Part shown: positions 7,822-17,747 of the stretch, in pieces
Layout of the letters: the number at the start of each line of letters is the position of its first letter
Position numbering within the stretch: position 1 is the stretch's first letter
Source: Ruminococcus sp.
Lineage (GTDB): Bacteria > Bacillota > Clostridia > Oscillospirales > Acutalibacteraceae
Direction: 5' to 3'
Length of the DNA: 64,000 bases
NCBI GenBank assembly: GCA_017457955.1
Contig: JAFTGL010000001.1
Span: 1 to 64,000, forward strand
Notes under the pieces: generated by a model
The model's input: the letters and a program-made list of their open reading frames with translations, nothing else
Told to the model about the DNA's origin: nothing
Databases searched by the model: none
Made by a program: the position numbers and the translations under genes

Positions 7822-9870
7822 ATGAAGAAATGGATAACCCGAAAACTGAATAAAGACAACGCGGTTGCCATTTCTCAGCGCTACGATCTGCCCATGCTGA
7901 TCGCCATGCTGCTGGACATCCGCGGCATCACCGACGAGGACGCCATCATCGACTTCCTCTCGAACGAGACGCTGACCGCTTCTCCCTTTGAGATCAAGGA
8001 CATGGATCAGGCGGTCGAACGCATACAGGCGGCGATCGAGGACGGCGAGCGTATCTGCGTCTACGGCGACTTCGACGCCGACGGCGTCACCGCGACAGCC
8101 CTCTTATACTCCTATCTCTCCGACATCGGCGCGGACGCGATGTACTACATCCCTTCGCGTGAGACCGAGGGCTACGGCATGAACCGCGAGGCGGTTGACC
8201 GCCTCTATGAGCGCGGCGTGAAGCTGATCATCACCGTCGATAACGGTATCGCCGCCGTGGATGAGATCGCCTACGCCAACACGCTGGAGATCGACACGGT
8301 CGTCACCGACCACCACGCGATCCCCGACGTTCTGCCCGACGCGGTTGCGGTGATCGACCCGCACCGTCCCGATTGCGATAGTTCTTTCAAAGAATTATCA
8401 GGAGTCGGCGTCGCCTTCAAGCTGGTTCAGGCGGTCGAGGGTGATTATGCCGATGTCGAGGGACTCTTAGAGAATTACTCCGACCTTGCCGCCATCGGTA
8501 CCGTCGGCGATATCGTCACCCTGCGCGGCGAGAACCGCGTGCTGGTGAAAAACGGACTCAGACACATCAACAACGGCGACCGCCTCGGTATCGCCGCTTT
8601 GACTCAGGACGCGGGGCTGAGTGGCAAGCACATTTCCGCGGGCAACCTGAGCTTTACGCTGGTGCCGCGCATCAACGCGGGCGGCAGACTCGGGCTGTCG
8701 CAGAAGTCCGTCACCATGCTGCTGTCCGACGATGAAGACTACGCGCTCGATATCGCGGCGGAGCTTTCCGCCGACAACGCCGATCGTCAGCGGATAGAAC
8801 GCGATATCCTCAGCGATATCGACATGATGATCCGCGAGAACCCCTCTTTAGTGAACAACCGCATTATCGTCGTCTACGGCGAGGGCTGGCACAAGGGCGT
8901 CATCGGGATTGTCGCCTCCCGCATCAAGGAGGTCTACATGAAGCCCGCGATCGTGATCTCGCTTGACGGCGACGTCTGCCGCGCTTCGGGGCGGTCGGTA
9001 CAGGGCTTCTCGCTGATCGACGCGGTGTTTGCCTGCTCCGACCTGCTGACCCAGTGCGGCGGCCACCCTATGGCTGTCGGCTTCGGCATCCGCAGGGAGA
9101 AGATAGAGGATTTTATCGAGAAGATCAACCGTTACGCGGCAGATCATCCCGTTCCCGCTCCGACCTTGGAGCTTGACTGCAAGCTCAATCCCGCCCAGCT
9201 CAGCGTAGAACTGGCGAAGGGGCTGTCGATGCTCGAGCCCTTCGGCGCGGGCAATCCGACGCCGCTGTTCGGGCTGTACAACATGACGCTCCGCGATATC
9301 CGCGAGATCGGCGGGGGAAAGCACCTGCGCCTAACCTTGTCGCGGGGGGACAGCACCGTCTATGCCCTGCGCTTCTCAACGACGCTTGCGGAGTTCCCTT
9401 ATCAGGCGGGCGACGTCGTCGACTTAGCGGTTACGCTGGATGTAAATGTCTATAATAATTCCGAGAGCCTTTCCGTCTTTATCCGCGATATGCGCTTCTC
9501 GGGCAGGGAAGAGGACAGCATGCTCCTCTCCAAAGAGCTGTTCGAAGCCTTCTGCCGCGGCGACGGGATAACGCCTGAGCAGGCGCGGTCTCTGACCCCC
9601 AGCCGTGAGGAATTCGCGGTAGTCTACCGTTTTCTCCGTACGGCGGGCGGGTATCATTACTCCTTTGACAGCCTGCTGTACCGCCTGAACGCGGATATCG
9701 GTTACGGAAAGCTCCGCGTGATCTTAGAGTGCATGAATGAGCTTGGACTCATTACCATAGATGAAGGTATGTATGAATTTGAAGTGAAGCTGTGTGAGGT
9801 CAGCGGTAAGGTCGACCTCAACACATCCGTGATCATCACCAAGTTACGGGAGGTGAGCGTTGGTGAATGA
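7822..9870 (+). CDS. recJ: Single-stranded-DNA exonuclease RecJ
   Basis: 682 residues. DHH phosphoesterase domain with GDFDADGVTATALL (near residue 82) and VTDHHAIPD; DHHA1 domain with QCGGHPMAVGFG; an OB fold and C-terminal extension follow. RecJ degrades 5'-ended single strands in recombination and mismatch repair. RBS AAAGGAG at 7809-7815. The dyad TTCTTTCAAAGAA lies at 8392-8404. Its last codons overlap the relA start. Confidence 0.95.
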   Translation: MKKWITRKLNKDNAVAISQRYDLPMLIAMLLDIRGITDEDAIIDFLSNETLTASPFEIKDMDQAVERIQAAIEDGERICVYGDFDADGVTATALLYSYLSDIGADAMYYIPSRETEGYGMNREAVDRLYERGVKLIITVDNGIAAVDEIAYANTLEIDTVVTDHHAIPDVLPDAVAVIDPHRPDCDSSFKELSGVGVAFKLVQAVEGDYADVEGLLENYSDLAAIGTVGDIVTLRGENRVLVKNGLRHINNGDRLGIAALTQDAGLSGKHISAGNLSFTLVPRINAGGRLGLSQKSVTMLLSDDEDYALDIAAELSADNADRQRIERDILSDIDMMIRENPSLVNNRIIVVYGEGWHKGVIGIVASRIKEVYMKPAIVISLDGDVCRASGRSVQGFSLIDAVFACSDLLTQCGGHPMAVGFGIRREKIEDFIEKINRYAADHPVPAPTLELDCKLNPAQLSVELAKGLSMLEPFGAGNPTPLFGLYNMTLRDIREIGGGKHLRLTLSRGDSTVYALRFSTTLAEFPYQAGDVVDLAVTLDVNVYNNSESLSVFIRDMRFSGREEDSMLLSKELFEAFCRGDGITPEQARSLTPSREEFAVVYRFLRTAGGYHYSFDSLLYRLNADIGYGKLRVILECMNELGLITIDEGMYEFEVKLCEVSGKVDLNTSVIITKLREVSVGE

Positions 9871-12055
9871 TGTGATCCATTATCAGGACTTTGATGAATT
9901 ACTGTCGATCATTGACAAAAGCAACGTTAAGTACAACAAGAGAAAGATCAAGAAAGCGTATGAGTTCGCAAATCTTGCCCACGGCGACCAGCGCCGCGTC
10001 TCAGGCGTGCCGTTCATCCTGCACCCGACCTCGGTGGCGTGTATTCTTGCTGAGATGGGCATGGACACCGACTCCATCGTAGCGGCGCTCCTGCACGATA
10101 CGGTAGAGGATACGGACGTCACGCTCAGCCAGATCAAGGAACAGTTCGGCGAAGAGGTCATGAATCTCGTCGACGGTCTGACCAAGATCAGCAAGATCAA
10201 ATACACCGACCGCGAGGAGCGTCAGGCGGAGAATGTCCGCAAAATGCTGATCGCGATGAGCAACGATATCCGCGTCATCATCGTCAAGCTCGCCGACAGA
10301 TTGCACAACATGCGCACCATCGAGTGCGTCAAGGATCAGAAGCGCCGCGACAAGGCGCTCGAGTGCATGGAGGTCTACGCCCCCATCGCGCACCGCCTCG
10401 GTATGAAGGCGATCAAGGATGAGCTGGAGGATCTCTCCATGCGCTACCTCGATCCTGTCGCCTACAACGAGATTGAAAGACAGCTGAGCCTGACCGAGAA
10501 TGAACGCAACGCGTTCATCGAAGAGATCAAGAAGAAAATTTTAGATAAGATCGGCTTTTCTATCCCGCACGTCACCATCTCGGGACGCGTCAAATCGGTG
10601 GTTTCCATCTACCGCAAGACCTATATGCAGGGCAAGGAGCTCGACCAGATCTTTGACGTCTTCGCGGTACGCGTGATCGTCAACACCATCGCCGACTGCT
10701 ACAACGTGCTCGGACTGGTGCACGATATCTTTACGCCCCTGCCCAACCGTATCAAGGATTATATCTCCACCCCCAAGGCGAACATGTACCAGAGCCTGCA
10801 TACCACGGTTTTCGGTCAGAACGGTATTCCGTTCGAGGTGCAGATCCGCACCTACGAAATGCACCATACCGCCGAGTACGGTATCGCGGCGCACTGGAAG
10901 TATAAGCTGAAGCTCCGCGGCAGCAAGCAGGAGAACCTTGCCGAGAATCTCGCGTGGATCCGCAAAATGCTCGAAATGCAGAGCGACTCCGAGGACGCGA
11001 CCGACCTCGTCAAAACCATCAAATACGACCTCTCTCCCAACGAGGTCTATGTTTCCACGCCCAAGGGCGATATCATCAACCTGCCCGCGGGCTCTACGGT
11101 CATCGACATGGCATATGCCATCCACTCGGGCGTCGGCAACCGCATGATCGGCGCGAAGGTCGACGGCAGGATCGTGCCGATCGACTACAAGGTCAAGAAC
11201 GGCGAGATCGTCGAGATCCTGACCCAGAAGGAAGGCACAGGTCCTAAGCGCGACTGGCTGAAGATCGTCAAGACCAACTCTGCGCGCACCAAGATCCGCC
11301 AGTGGTTCAAGAAGGAAAAGCGCGAGGAAAACATCGTCGAGGGCAAGAGCCTGTTTGAGCATGAGCTGAAGAAGGCGGGCATGCAGTTTGCCGACGAGGA
11401 CCTTGAAGAGTGCTTACAGCCCATTTTACAGCGCCATTACTGCAACTCGCTCGACGACTTTTACGCGTCCATCGGCTACGGCGGCATCCAGCTGTGGAAG
11501 ATCATGCCCCGCGTCAGGGAAATCTATGCCAAGAAGTATAAAAAGACCGATGAAGAGCCCAAGCCCATCACCGAGGAACGCAGCTCCAAGCGCAAAAAGC
11601 ACGTCGGGTCGGGCGTGACCATCGAGGGCATGGACGATTGTCTGATCAAGTTCTCCCGCTGCTGCAATCCGCTGCCGGGCGACGACATCATCGGCTACAT
11701 CACCCGTGGCTTCGGCGTGAGTATCCACAAGCGCAATTGCACCAACGTCCCCGAAAAGCTCGAGGACAGCGAAGAGCCGGAGCGCTGGGTCATGGCGCAT
11801 TGGGATGAAGAGATCCATGAGAGCTTCCAGAGCACGCTGGAGATCGTCTGCAACGACCGTACAGGCTTCCTTGCCGACGTGACCAAGGAGCTTTCCGCCA
11901 TGCGTATCTTCATCCACATGCTCAACTCGCGCGAGATCAAGGACAATCAGGCGGTTGTTACCGTCACCATCGAGATCAATAACATGGATCACCTGCGGGC
12001 GGTCATGGCGCACCTCGCCCAGATCAACGGCATCGTGTCCATCACGAGGATATAA
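9863..12055 (+). CDS. relA: Bifunctional (p)ppGpp synthetase/hydrolase
   Basis: About 730 residues with the full RelA/SpoT order: HD hydrolase domain (ALLHDTVEDT near residue 73), synthetase domain near 240-350, TGS domain (VYVSTPKGDIINLPAG), a conserved central region with cysteines (FSRCCNPLPGDDIIGYI) and a C-terminal ACT domain. The intact HD motif supports both synthesis and hydrolysis of the alarmone. The start is GTG 9863 or TTG 9860; GGGAGG at 9848-9853 fits either. Overlaps the end of recJ, suggesting coupling. Confidence 0.95.
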   Translation: MNDVIHYQDFDELLSIIDKSNVKYNKRKIKKAYEFANLAHGDQRRVSGVPFILHPTSVACILAEMGMDTDSIVAALLHDTVEDTDVTLSQIKEQFGEEVMNLVDGLTKISKIKYTDREERQAENVRKMLIAMSNDIRVIIVKLADRLHNMRTIECVKDQKRRDKALECMEVYAPIAHRLGMKAIKDELEDLSMRYLDPVAYNEIERQLSLTENERNAFIEEIKKKILDKIGFSIPHVTISGRVKSVVSIYRKTYMQGKELDQIFDVFAVRVIVNTIADCYNVLGLVHDIFTPLPNRIKDYISTPKANMYQSLHTTVFGQNGIPFEVQIRTYEMHHTAEYGIAAHWKYKLKLRGSKQENLAENLAWIRKMLEMQSDSEDATDLVKTIKYDLSPNEVYVSTPKGDIINLPAGSTVIDMAYAIHSGVGNRMIGAKVDGRIVPIDYKVKNGEIVEILTQKEGTGPKRDWLKIVKTNSARTKIRQWFKKEKREENIVEGKSLFEHELKKAGMQFADEDLEECLQPILQRHYCNSLDDFYASIGYGGIQLWKIMPRVREIYAKKYKKTDEEPKPITEERSSKRKKHVGSGVTIEGMDDCLIKFSRCCNPLPGDDIIGYITRGFGVSIHKRNCTNVPEKLEDSEEPERWVMAHWDEEIHESFQSTLEIVCNDRTGFLADVTKELSAMRIFIHMLNSREIKDNQAVVTVTIEINNMDHLRAVMAHLAQINGIVSITRI

Positions 12056-12057
12056 TC

Positions 12058-12513
12058 ATGAAAGCTGTATTACAGCGCGTGACACGCGCGAGCGTGACCG
12101 TAGAGGGCGAGTGTATCTCTTCTATCGAAAACGGTCTGTTGATCCTGCTGGGCGTAGCGGACGGCGATACCCGCCGTGACGCCGAGGTGCTTGCCGAAAA
12201 GACTGCCAACCTGCGCATTTTCAGCGACAGCGACGACAAGATGAACCTGTCCTTGCTGACGACGGGCGGCGCGGCGCTGGTGGTGTCCCAGTTCACCCTG
12301 TGCGCCAACTGCGTTAAGGGCAGACGACCCGACTTTTTCGGCGCGGCAAAGCCCGATCTGGCAAATGAACTGTACGAATATTTCTGTGAAAGAATAAAGA
12401 TGGCAGGCGTCAAGACCGTAGCCAAAGGCGTTTTCGGCGCGGATATGAAGGTCGAACTGCTCAACGACGGTCCTGTTACGATTATTTTAGACACTACGGA
12501 GTTGAAGAAATGA
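12058..12513 (+). CDS. dtd: D-aminoacyl-tRNA deacylase
   Basis: 151 residues. The signature VSQFTLCANCVKGRRPDF and the C-terminal NDGPVTIILDT (cis-Pro loop region) identify DTD, which removes D-amino acids mis-charged onto tRNA. It starts 2 nt after relA, the usual rel-dtd pairing of Firmicutes. A dyad TTCTGTGAAAGAA lies at 12382-12394. Confidence 0.94.
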   Translation: MKAVLQRVTRASVTVEGECISSIENGLLILLGVADGDTRRDAEVLAEKTANLRIFSDSDDKMNLSLLTTGGAALVVSQFTLCANCVKGRRPDFFGAAKPDLANELYEYFCERIKMAGVKTVAKGVFGADMKVELLNDGPVTIILDTTELKK

Positions 12514-13130
12514 TAAAGATCGCGTGTTTTGTCATCGGTATGATCGGCACCAATTGCTATCTCTTAGAGGATGAAGCGACAGGCGCGCTGGCGGTCATCG
12601 ACCCCGGCGACCACTGTGACGAGCTGATGAAAGCCATCGACGACCGCGGGGGAAAGCTCGACTACATCCTGCTGACCCACGGTCACTACGACCATATCAT
12701 CGGCGCAGGGGAGCTTTGCGACCGCTATCACCCCACCGTCTGCGCTTCAAAGCAGGAGGTCGCCCTGATCGCCGAGCCGAGCTGGAATCTGTCGAAAAAG
12801 CACGGGCTGACGATTCAGCCCTTCACCGTCGACAAGCCCCTCTCCGACAATGAGACCTTCCTGCTGGGCGAGACGGAGATCACCTTCATCCTGACCCCGG
12901 GGCACACGATGGGCAGCGGCTGTTATATCGCGGACGGCTGTATCTTCTCGGGCGATACGCTCTTTTGCACCGGCATCGGGCGCACCGATTTCCCGACCTC
13001 GTCCATGCGCGATATGATGCGCTCCGTGAGCCGTCTGAAAAACCTTAAAGGCGACTATGACGTCTACCCCGGTCACGATAGGTTCACCACCCTCGACCGC
13101 GAACGCAAGTATAATCCATATATGCAGTGA
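12510..13130 (+). CDS. MBL-fold hydrolase, glyoxalase II-like
   Basis: 206-residue metallo-beta-lactamase fold protein with the metal motif THGHYDHI near residue 53 and further ligands in TPGHTMGSGC, SGDTLF and YPGHD. Related to hydroxyacylglutathione hydrolases; these short bacterial proteins follow rel-dtd in many Firmicutes and the substrate is not settled. Overlaps dtd by 4 nt. Confidence 0.88.
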   Translation: MIKIACFVIGMIGTNCYLLEDEATGALAVIDPGDHCDELMKAIDDRGGKLDYILLTHGHYDHIIGAGELCDRYHPTVCASKQEVALIAEPSWNLSKKHGLTIQPFTVDKPLSDNETFLLGETEITFILTPGHTMGSGCYIADGCIFSGDTLFCTGIGRTDFPTSSMRDMMRSVSRLKNLKGDYDVYPGHDRFTTLDRERKYNPYMQ

Positions 13131-13150
13131 TAGTGTATATCAATAGCATA

Positions 13151-13188
13151 ATTCCTAATTCCTCATTCCTAATTCCTAATTCCTAATT
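13151..13188. repeat. 7-bp tandem repeat tract upstream of hemZ-like gene
   Basis: Five 7-nt units (ATTCCTA or ATTCCTC) plus a partial unit, ending 8 nt before the next start codon. Same unit as at 6-40. Confidence 0.85.
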
Positions 13189-13195
13189 ATTTGAA

Positions 13196-14626
13196 ATGAA
13201 TTTATATATCGACAACCACAAATTCCATTATGAGATGGAAAATCTCTGCCGCGCGTTCCTCTTTACCGAGGACGTCGCGGTGATCCATGAATATGATACC
13301 TTAGAGAAGCCCTATATCCTGACCTCTGTCCACGATGAGGTCAGGGTAGAATTATGTACGGACGAAGTGCGTGACGCTCTCTCAGCGCCCCTGTGCGATG
13401 ACAACGAGCTATGCATGGGACAACTGCTGTACCGCCTTCTGTCCAAGGCGTATGACCGCGAACTGCCGTGGGGGATTCTCACAGGCGTGCGCCCGATCAA
13501 GCTCTTTTCCCGCCTGTGCGACAGGGATGGGGAAGAAGCCGCACGCCGCCTGTTTCGCGATACGCTCTATGTCAGCGGGGAGAAAACCGCTCTTGCAAAG
13601 CAGGTGCGCGACAATCAGGCGGCGATCCTGTCCCGCTCTGATAAACGCTCCTTTTCACTGTACGTCAGTATTCCGTTTTGTCCGACGCGGTGCAATTACT
13701 GCTCCTTCGTCAGCCAGACGGTCGAGAAGGCAAAGAAGCTGATCGAGCAGTACATCCCGCTTCTGCTCAGCGAGATCCGATATACCGCGGAGTTGACGAA
13801 AGAACTGGACCTTCGGCTCGAATCCGTCTACATCGGCGGCGGAACACCCACTACCCTCAGTGCTCAGCAGCTCGATATTTTGCTCAGTGAGATCGAAGCG
13901 GACTTTGATTTATCAACCTGCGCCGAATTCACCGTCGAAGCGGGTCGTCCCGATACCGTGACCGCCGAAAAGCTCCAAACGCTCAAAAGCCACCGCGTCA
14001 CCCGTATCTCCATCAACCCCCAGACCTTCAGCGACAGCGTCCTCGAGCACATCGGGCGAAAGCACACTTCTCAGCAGACCATCGACGCGTACAGGCTCGC
14101 AAGAGAACTCGGCTTTGACAACATCAACATGGATCTGATCGCGGGGCTCACCACCGATACGCCCAAGAGTTTTGAGAAAACCATCGACATCGTCCGTGAA
14201 CTCGACCCCGAGAGCGTCACCGTCCACACCCTTGCCGTCAAGCGGAGCGCAAGGCTCAATTCGTCCGACGCTGTCCGTGAGCACGGCTACACTGCCGCAA
14301 TGCTTGCCTATGCCGCAAAGGAGCTGACCGCGGGCGGCTATGAGCCCTACTACCTCTACCGCCAGAGCAAAATGCTTTCTAACCTTGAGAACATCGGCTG
14401 GGCAAAGCCCGGATTTTTCAGCCCCTACAATGTCTACATCATGGAAGAGACGCACTCCATCCTCGCCTGCGGCGCGGGCGCTGTGACAAAGCTCAGGGAC
14501 ACAGGCTCCGACTACCTGGAGCGCATATTTAACTTCAAGTATCCGTATGAATATATCAGCCGTTTTGACGAGATGATACAGCGCAAGGAGCGCGTAAAAT
14601 CTTTTTATGGTGAATACAACGAATAA
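13196..14626 (+). CDS. hemZ: HemZ-like radical SAM coproporphyrinogen dehydrogenase
   Basis: 476 residues. Radical SAM cluster motif CPTRCNYCSF (CX3CX2C) near residue 161, followed by YIGGGTPTTL and the HemN-like core FTVEAGRPDTVT. The ~155-residue N-terminal extension before the radical SAM domain is typical of HemZ rather than HemN/HemW. Likely oxygen-independent oxidation of coproporphyrinogen III, though many members are unproven. No good RBS precedes the ATG; the leader is a 7-bp repeat tract. Confidence 0.85.
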   Translation: MNLYIDNHKFHYEMENLCRAFLFTEDVAVIHEYDTLEKPYILTSVHDEVRVELCTDEVRDALSAPLCDDNELCMGQLLYRLLSKAYDRELPWGILTGVRPIKLFSRLCDRDGEEAARRLFRDTLYVSGEKTALAKQVRDNQAAILSRSDKRSFSLYVSIPFCPTRCNYCSFVSQTVEKAKKLIEQYIPLLLSEIRYTAELTKELDLRLESVYIGGGTPTTLSAQQLDILLSEIEADFDLSTCAEFTVEAGRPDTVTAEKLQTLKSHRVTRISINPQTFSDSVLEHIGRKHTSQQTIDAYRLARELGFDNINMDLIAGLTTDTPKSFEKTIDIVRELDPESVTVHTLAVKRSARLNSSDAVREHGYTAAMLAYAAKELTAGGYEPYYLYRQSKMLSNLENIGWAKPGFFSPYNVYIMEETHSILACGAGAVTKLRDTGSDYLERIFNFKYPYEYISRFDEMIQRKERVKSFYGEYNE

Positions 14627-14638
14627 TCCATGAAAGAG

Positions 14639-14667
14639 TTGAATTCTCCGCATGACTATGCTAAAAT
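14639..14667 (+). promoter_or_regulatory. Sigma-A-type promoter for the flippase gene
   Basis: TTGAAT, 17 nt, TAAAAT, located 37 nt before the flippase start. Good match to the vegetative consensus. Confidence 0.6.
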
Positions 14668-14703
14668 ACTGTTTCAGTAAATCAGAATTATCGAGGCGAT
14701 GAG

Positions 14704-16497
14704 ATGAGCAACGATAGCTTAAAGAAAAGTACATCCCAGACCTTTTTAAAGGGCGCGATGATCATGACCATGAGTATGCTGATCGTCAAGCTGCTCGGCA
14801 TGTTCTACAAGGTCTTTCTGACCCGCCTGTACGCGAATTTCGGCGACGAGCTTGCGGGTATCGGCACGGGTCTTTTGAACAACGCCTATGAGGTCTACAA
14901 CCCCCTGTTCGCGCTGGCGACTGCGGGCTTTCCGATCGCGGTCTCCCGCCTGATTGCCGAGAGCATCGCCCAGAAGCGGTACAAGGACGTAGCGGTCATC
15001 CACAAGACCTCAAAGCCCTTCTTCATTGGCATGGGCGCGGTATGCTTCGGGCTGATGATCGGCATCAGCTTCGTCTATGTCCAGATCATCAAGTCGCCGT
15101 ACTCGATCTACTCGATGATGACGCTTGCTCCCTCGATCTTTATCGGCTGTCTGGTGGCGATCTACCGCGGCTACTACGAGGGACAGCGCAACATGTTCCC
15201 GACCGCCGTCAGCGAGGTGCTCGAGGCGCTGGGCAAGGTGTTCTTAGGACTGAGCTTTGCGTTCATCGTCATGAATGTGGGCATGAACGAGTACTCGGCT
15301 TCCGAGACCGTTTTCGGTCAGCATTTCGCCACCCAGTACGACGCGATGTACACCCTGCTTGCCTACTCGGTCGCGTCCGCCATCGCGGGCATCACCTTAG
15401 GCTCGCTGATTGCGTTCGTTTTCCTGCGTATCTATTACATCAAGCATAAATTCAGCGTACCCGACGAGGCGCTCGAGAATTCCATCGACGCGCGCACACG
15501 GCGCGAGACCTTCAACGCGCTGTTAAAGACGGCGATCCCGATCGGTCTCTCCGCGATCGTCCTGAACCTTTCGGGCTCTATCGATACGCTGGTGGTGCAG
15601 AACGTTCTGTACCACACGGCGCAGGTCAACCGAGAGGGACTGCTCGCCCAGTTCGACGCGTCCCAGATCGAGTCCATGCTGCCGATCAATCCCACCGAGA
15701 CAAATCCGATCACCGTCCACACCTACCTGATGGGCGCGTTCAGCTACGCTCTGACCATCATGCAGCTGGTTACCTCGATCACGCAGGCGTTCGGCACCTC
15801 GGCGCTGCCGAACGTGACCACCGCCTACGCCAAGGGCGATAAGCAGGAGCTGAAAAAGAGTATCGAGACGGTATTGAAGCTGACCATGCTATTTACCCTG
15901 CCGATGGGTCTGGGACTCTTCGCGATCCCGTATCCGATCATCTCCCTGCTGTACAAGGGCTACTCCGCCTACATCGGCTCGGGCGTTCTGCGCGTGATGG
16001 GACTGTCCTGTATCGTGGTCGCCACCTCGACGCCGATCTGCTCCATGCTGCAGGGCGTCGGCAGGATCAGTACTCCGCTGATCCTCACCGCCACGGCAAT
16101 GGTCATTAAGATCACGACCAACTACCTCTTCGTCAGCAACGTCAATCTGAACATCACGGGTGCTGCTGTCGGCTCGCTGGTAGCGTTCACCTACGTTTGT
16201 CTGGTCGGTATGTATATCCTCATCCGTCGCGCGAAGGTCATGCCGAACCTGTTCAACACGGTCTTAAAGCCCCTGATCTCCGCGTCGCTGTGCGCGGTGA
16301 CGGCGTACTTCTCCTACCGGCTGTTCAACCACTTCACGGGCAACGTGATCTCTACCATCCTCGCGGTTATCTGCGCGGCGGTCGTCTACTTCCTCGCGCT
16401 GGTGCTCCTGCGCACCTTTACCGAGACCGAGCTGATGATGCTGCCAAAAGGTAAAAATCTTGTAACAATTCTTGCAAAACTGCACTTATTAGGGTAA
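14704..16497 (+). CDS. MOP-superfamily polysaccharide flippase (SpoVB/MurJ-like)
   Basis: 597 residues with about 14 hydrophobic segments, e.g. MIMTMSMLIVKLLGMFYKVF at the N-terminus. The family moves lipid-linked sugars across the membrane; SpoVB-like members act in spore cortex synthesis, others in envelope glycan export. Placement directly before mazG and the HU gene matches the spoVB/ytgP-mazG-hup region of other Clostridia. Which glycan it handles cannot be told. Confidence 0.85.
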   Translation: MSNDSLKKSTSQTFLKGAMIMTMSMLIVKLLGMFYKVFLTRLYANFGDELAGIGTGLLNNAYEVYNPLFALATAGFPIAVSRLIAESIAQKRYKDVAVIHKTSKPFFIGMGAVCFGLMIGISFVYVQIIKSPYSIYSMMTLAPSIFIGCLVAIYRGYYEGQRNMFPTAVSEVLEALGKVFLGLSFAFIVMNVGMNEYSASETVFGQHFATQYDAMYTLLAYSVASAIAGITLGSLIAFVFLRIYYIKHKFSVPDEALENSIDARTRRETFNALLKTAIPIGLSAIVLNLSGSIDTLVVQNVLYHTAQVNREGLLAQFDASQIESMLPINPTETNPITVHTYLMGAFSYALTIMQLVTSITQAFGTSALPNVTTAYAKGDKQELKKSIETVLKLTMLFTLPMGLGLFAIPYPIISLLYKGYSAYIGSGVLRVMGLSCIVVATSTPICSMLQGVGRISTPLILTATAMVIKITTNYLFVSNVNLNITGAAVGSLVAFTYVCLVGMYILIRRAKVMPNLFNTVLKPLISASLCAVTAYFSYRLFNHFTGNVISTILAVICAAVVYFLALVLLRTFTETELMMLPKGKNLVTILAKLHLLG

Positions 16498-16539
16498 TAT
16501 ATATAAAGATAGCGCAAATGGCTATTTTTCGGAGATTTT

Positions 16540-17325
16540 ATGGATTTTCAGTTTAAAGACGTATATAATATTTCTGATTTGGTTCAGATCATGCATATCC
16601 TGCGCGCCCCCGACGGCTGTCCCTGGGATAAGGTACAGACGCACGAGAGCATCCGCCAGAACTTCATCGAGGAGACCTACGAGGCGGTCGAGGCGATCGA
16701 CAAGAAAGATGTGCCTTTACTGCGCGAGGAACTCGGCGACGTGCTGATGCAGGTGATCTTCCACTGTATCATGGAAGAGGAGCAGGGCACGTTCAGCTTT
16801 GACGACGTGTGCAACGAGGTCTGCCAAAAGCTGATCATCCGCCACCCTCACGTGTTCGGCAATATCGAAGCCGATACCCCCGAAGAGGTCTTGAAAAACT
16901 GGGACGCTATCAAAATGCAGACCAAGTCGCAGGAGAAGCTCGCCGACTCTGTCGACGACGTAGCGAAGTCGCTCCCCGCCCTCATGCGCGCGCAGAAGGT
17001 GCAGAAGCGCTCGGCGAAGTCCGGCATGGACTTCCGTTCTCCCGAGCAGGCTGCCGAAAAGCTCCCCGAAGAACAGCAGGAGTTGTTTGAAGCCGTCAAA
17101 AGCGGCGACAAGGAGAAGATGGAAGAAGAGCTGGGAGACCTCTTGTTCTCCGTCGTCAACATTGCCCGACTGATCGGCGTGGACGCGGAGCTGGCGCTCA
17201 CCCGCTCGACCGACAAATTCTCACAGCGTTTTCGTGCCGTCGAGGAACTCGCCGACAAGCGGGGGATCGACATGAAGAACGCCCCTGATCCGTTAATTGA
17301 TTCCCTCTGGGAAGAGATTAAATAG
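16540..17325 (+). CDS. mazG: Nucleoside triphosphate pyrophosphohydrolase MazG
   Basis: 261 residues with two tandem MazG domains: the first near 30-110 (EETYEAVEAIDKK ... EELGDVLMQV), the second near 150-240 (EEELGDLLFSVVNIARL). Acidic ExxE and ExxD metal sites are visible in both. Hydrolyses NTPs to NMP and PPi, clearing non-canonical nucleotides. Upstream flippase and downstream HU gene are conserved neighbours. Confidence 0.95.
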   Translation: MDFQFKDVYNISDLVQIMHILRAPDGCPWDKVQTHESIRQNFIEETYEAVEAIDKKDVPLLREELGDVLMQVIFHCIMEEEQGTFSFDDVCNEVCQKLIIRHPHVFGNIEADTPEEVLKNWDAIKMQTKSQEKLADSVDDVAKSLPALMRAQKVQKRSAKSGMDFRSPEQAAEKLPEEQQELFEAVKSGDKEKMEEELGDLLFSVVNIARLIGVDAELALTRSTDKFSQRFRAVEELADKRGIDMKNAPDPLIDSLWEEIK

Positions 17326-17379
17326 ATTCATAAAATAGCGGTATTCCTAAACCGCAAAAAATTATTGGAGGAAACTAAA

Positions 17380-17655
17380 ATGAAAAAGTCAGAACTCATC
17401 GCAGTTGTAGCTGAGAAGGCTGCTATTTCCAAGAAGGACGCTGAGGCTGCTGTAGCCGCTACCTTCGACACCATCGTTGACACCATCGCTGCCGGTGATA
17501 AGATCCAGATCGTTGGCTTCGGTACCTTCGAGAGAAGAGAGAGAAACGCTCGTACAGGCGTTGATCCCAGAACTAACGCTAAGATCGAGATCCCTGCTTC
17601 CAAGGTTCCCGCTTTCAAGGCAGGCAAGGCTTTCAAGGACGCTGTTAACAAGTAA
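17380..17655 (+). CDS. hup: HU-family nucleoid DNA-binding protein
   Basis: 91 residues. Family signature [20 protein letters not shown] near residue 47 and the basic arm [20 protein letters not shown]. The ATG at 17380 is chosen because TTGGAGGAAA at 17365-17374 is its RBS; an in-frame TTG at 17365 lies inside that RBS. Codons are strongly biased to GCT, GTT and AAG, unlike its neighbours, as in gap, indicating very high expression. Confidence 0.97.
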   Translation: MKKSELIAVVAEKAAISKKDAEAAVAATFDTIVDTIAAGDKIQIVGFGTFERRERNARTGVDPRTNAKIEIPASKVPAFKAGKAFKDAVNK

Positions 17656-17675
17656 TTTTCCCGTTTGCAAAAACT

Positions 17676-17706
17676 GAGCTGACAGGCAACTGTCGGCTCT
17701 TTTTTT
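17676..17706 (+). terminator. Rho-independent terminator after HU gene
   Basis: GAGCTGACAG, loop GCAA, CTGTCGGCTC, then seven T. One G-T pair in the stem. Confidence 0.9.
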
Positions 17707-17743
17707 GCTTTACAGGAAACTGCTCGTTTCCGTAAAGCAAAAA
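17702..17743. terminator. Second long hairpin overlapping the HU terminator T-tract
   Basis: TTTTGCTTTAC (bulged A) GGAAAC, loop TGCTC, GTTTCCGTAAAGCAAAA: a 17-bp stem. It starts inside the first terminator's T-tract. Could be a back-up or bidirectional terminator. Confidence 0.65.
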
Positions 17744-17747
17744 ATGA

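Noticed and set aside
17365-17379. Longer HU start at TTG
   Set aside because: The TTG is part of the Shine-Dalgarno region of the ATG at 17380.
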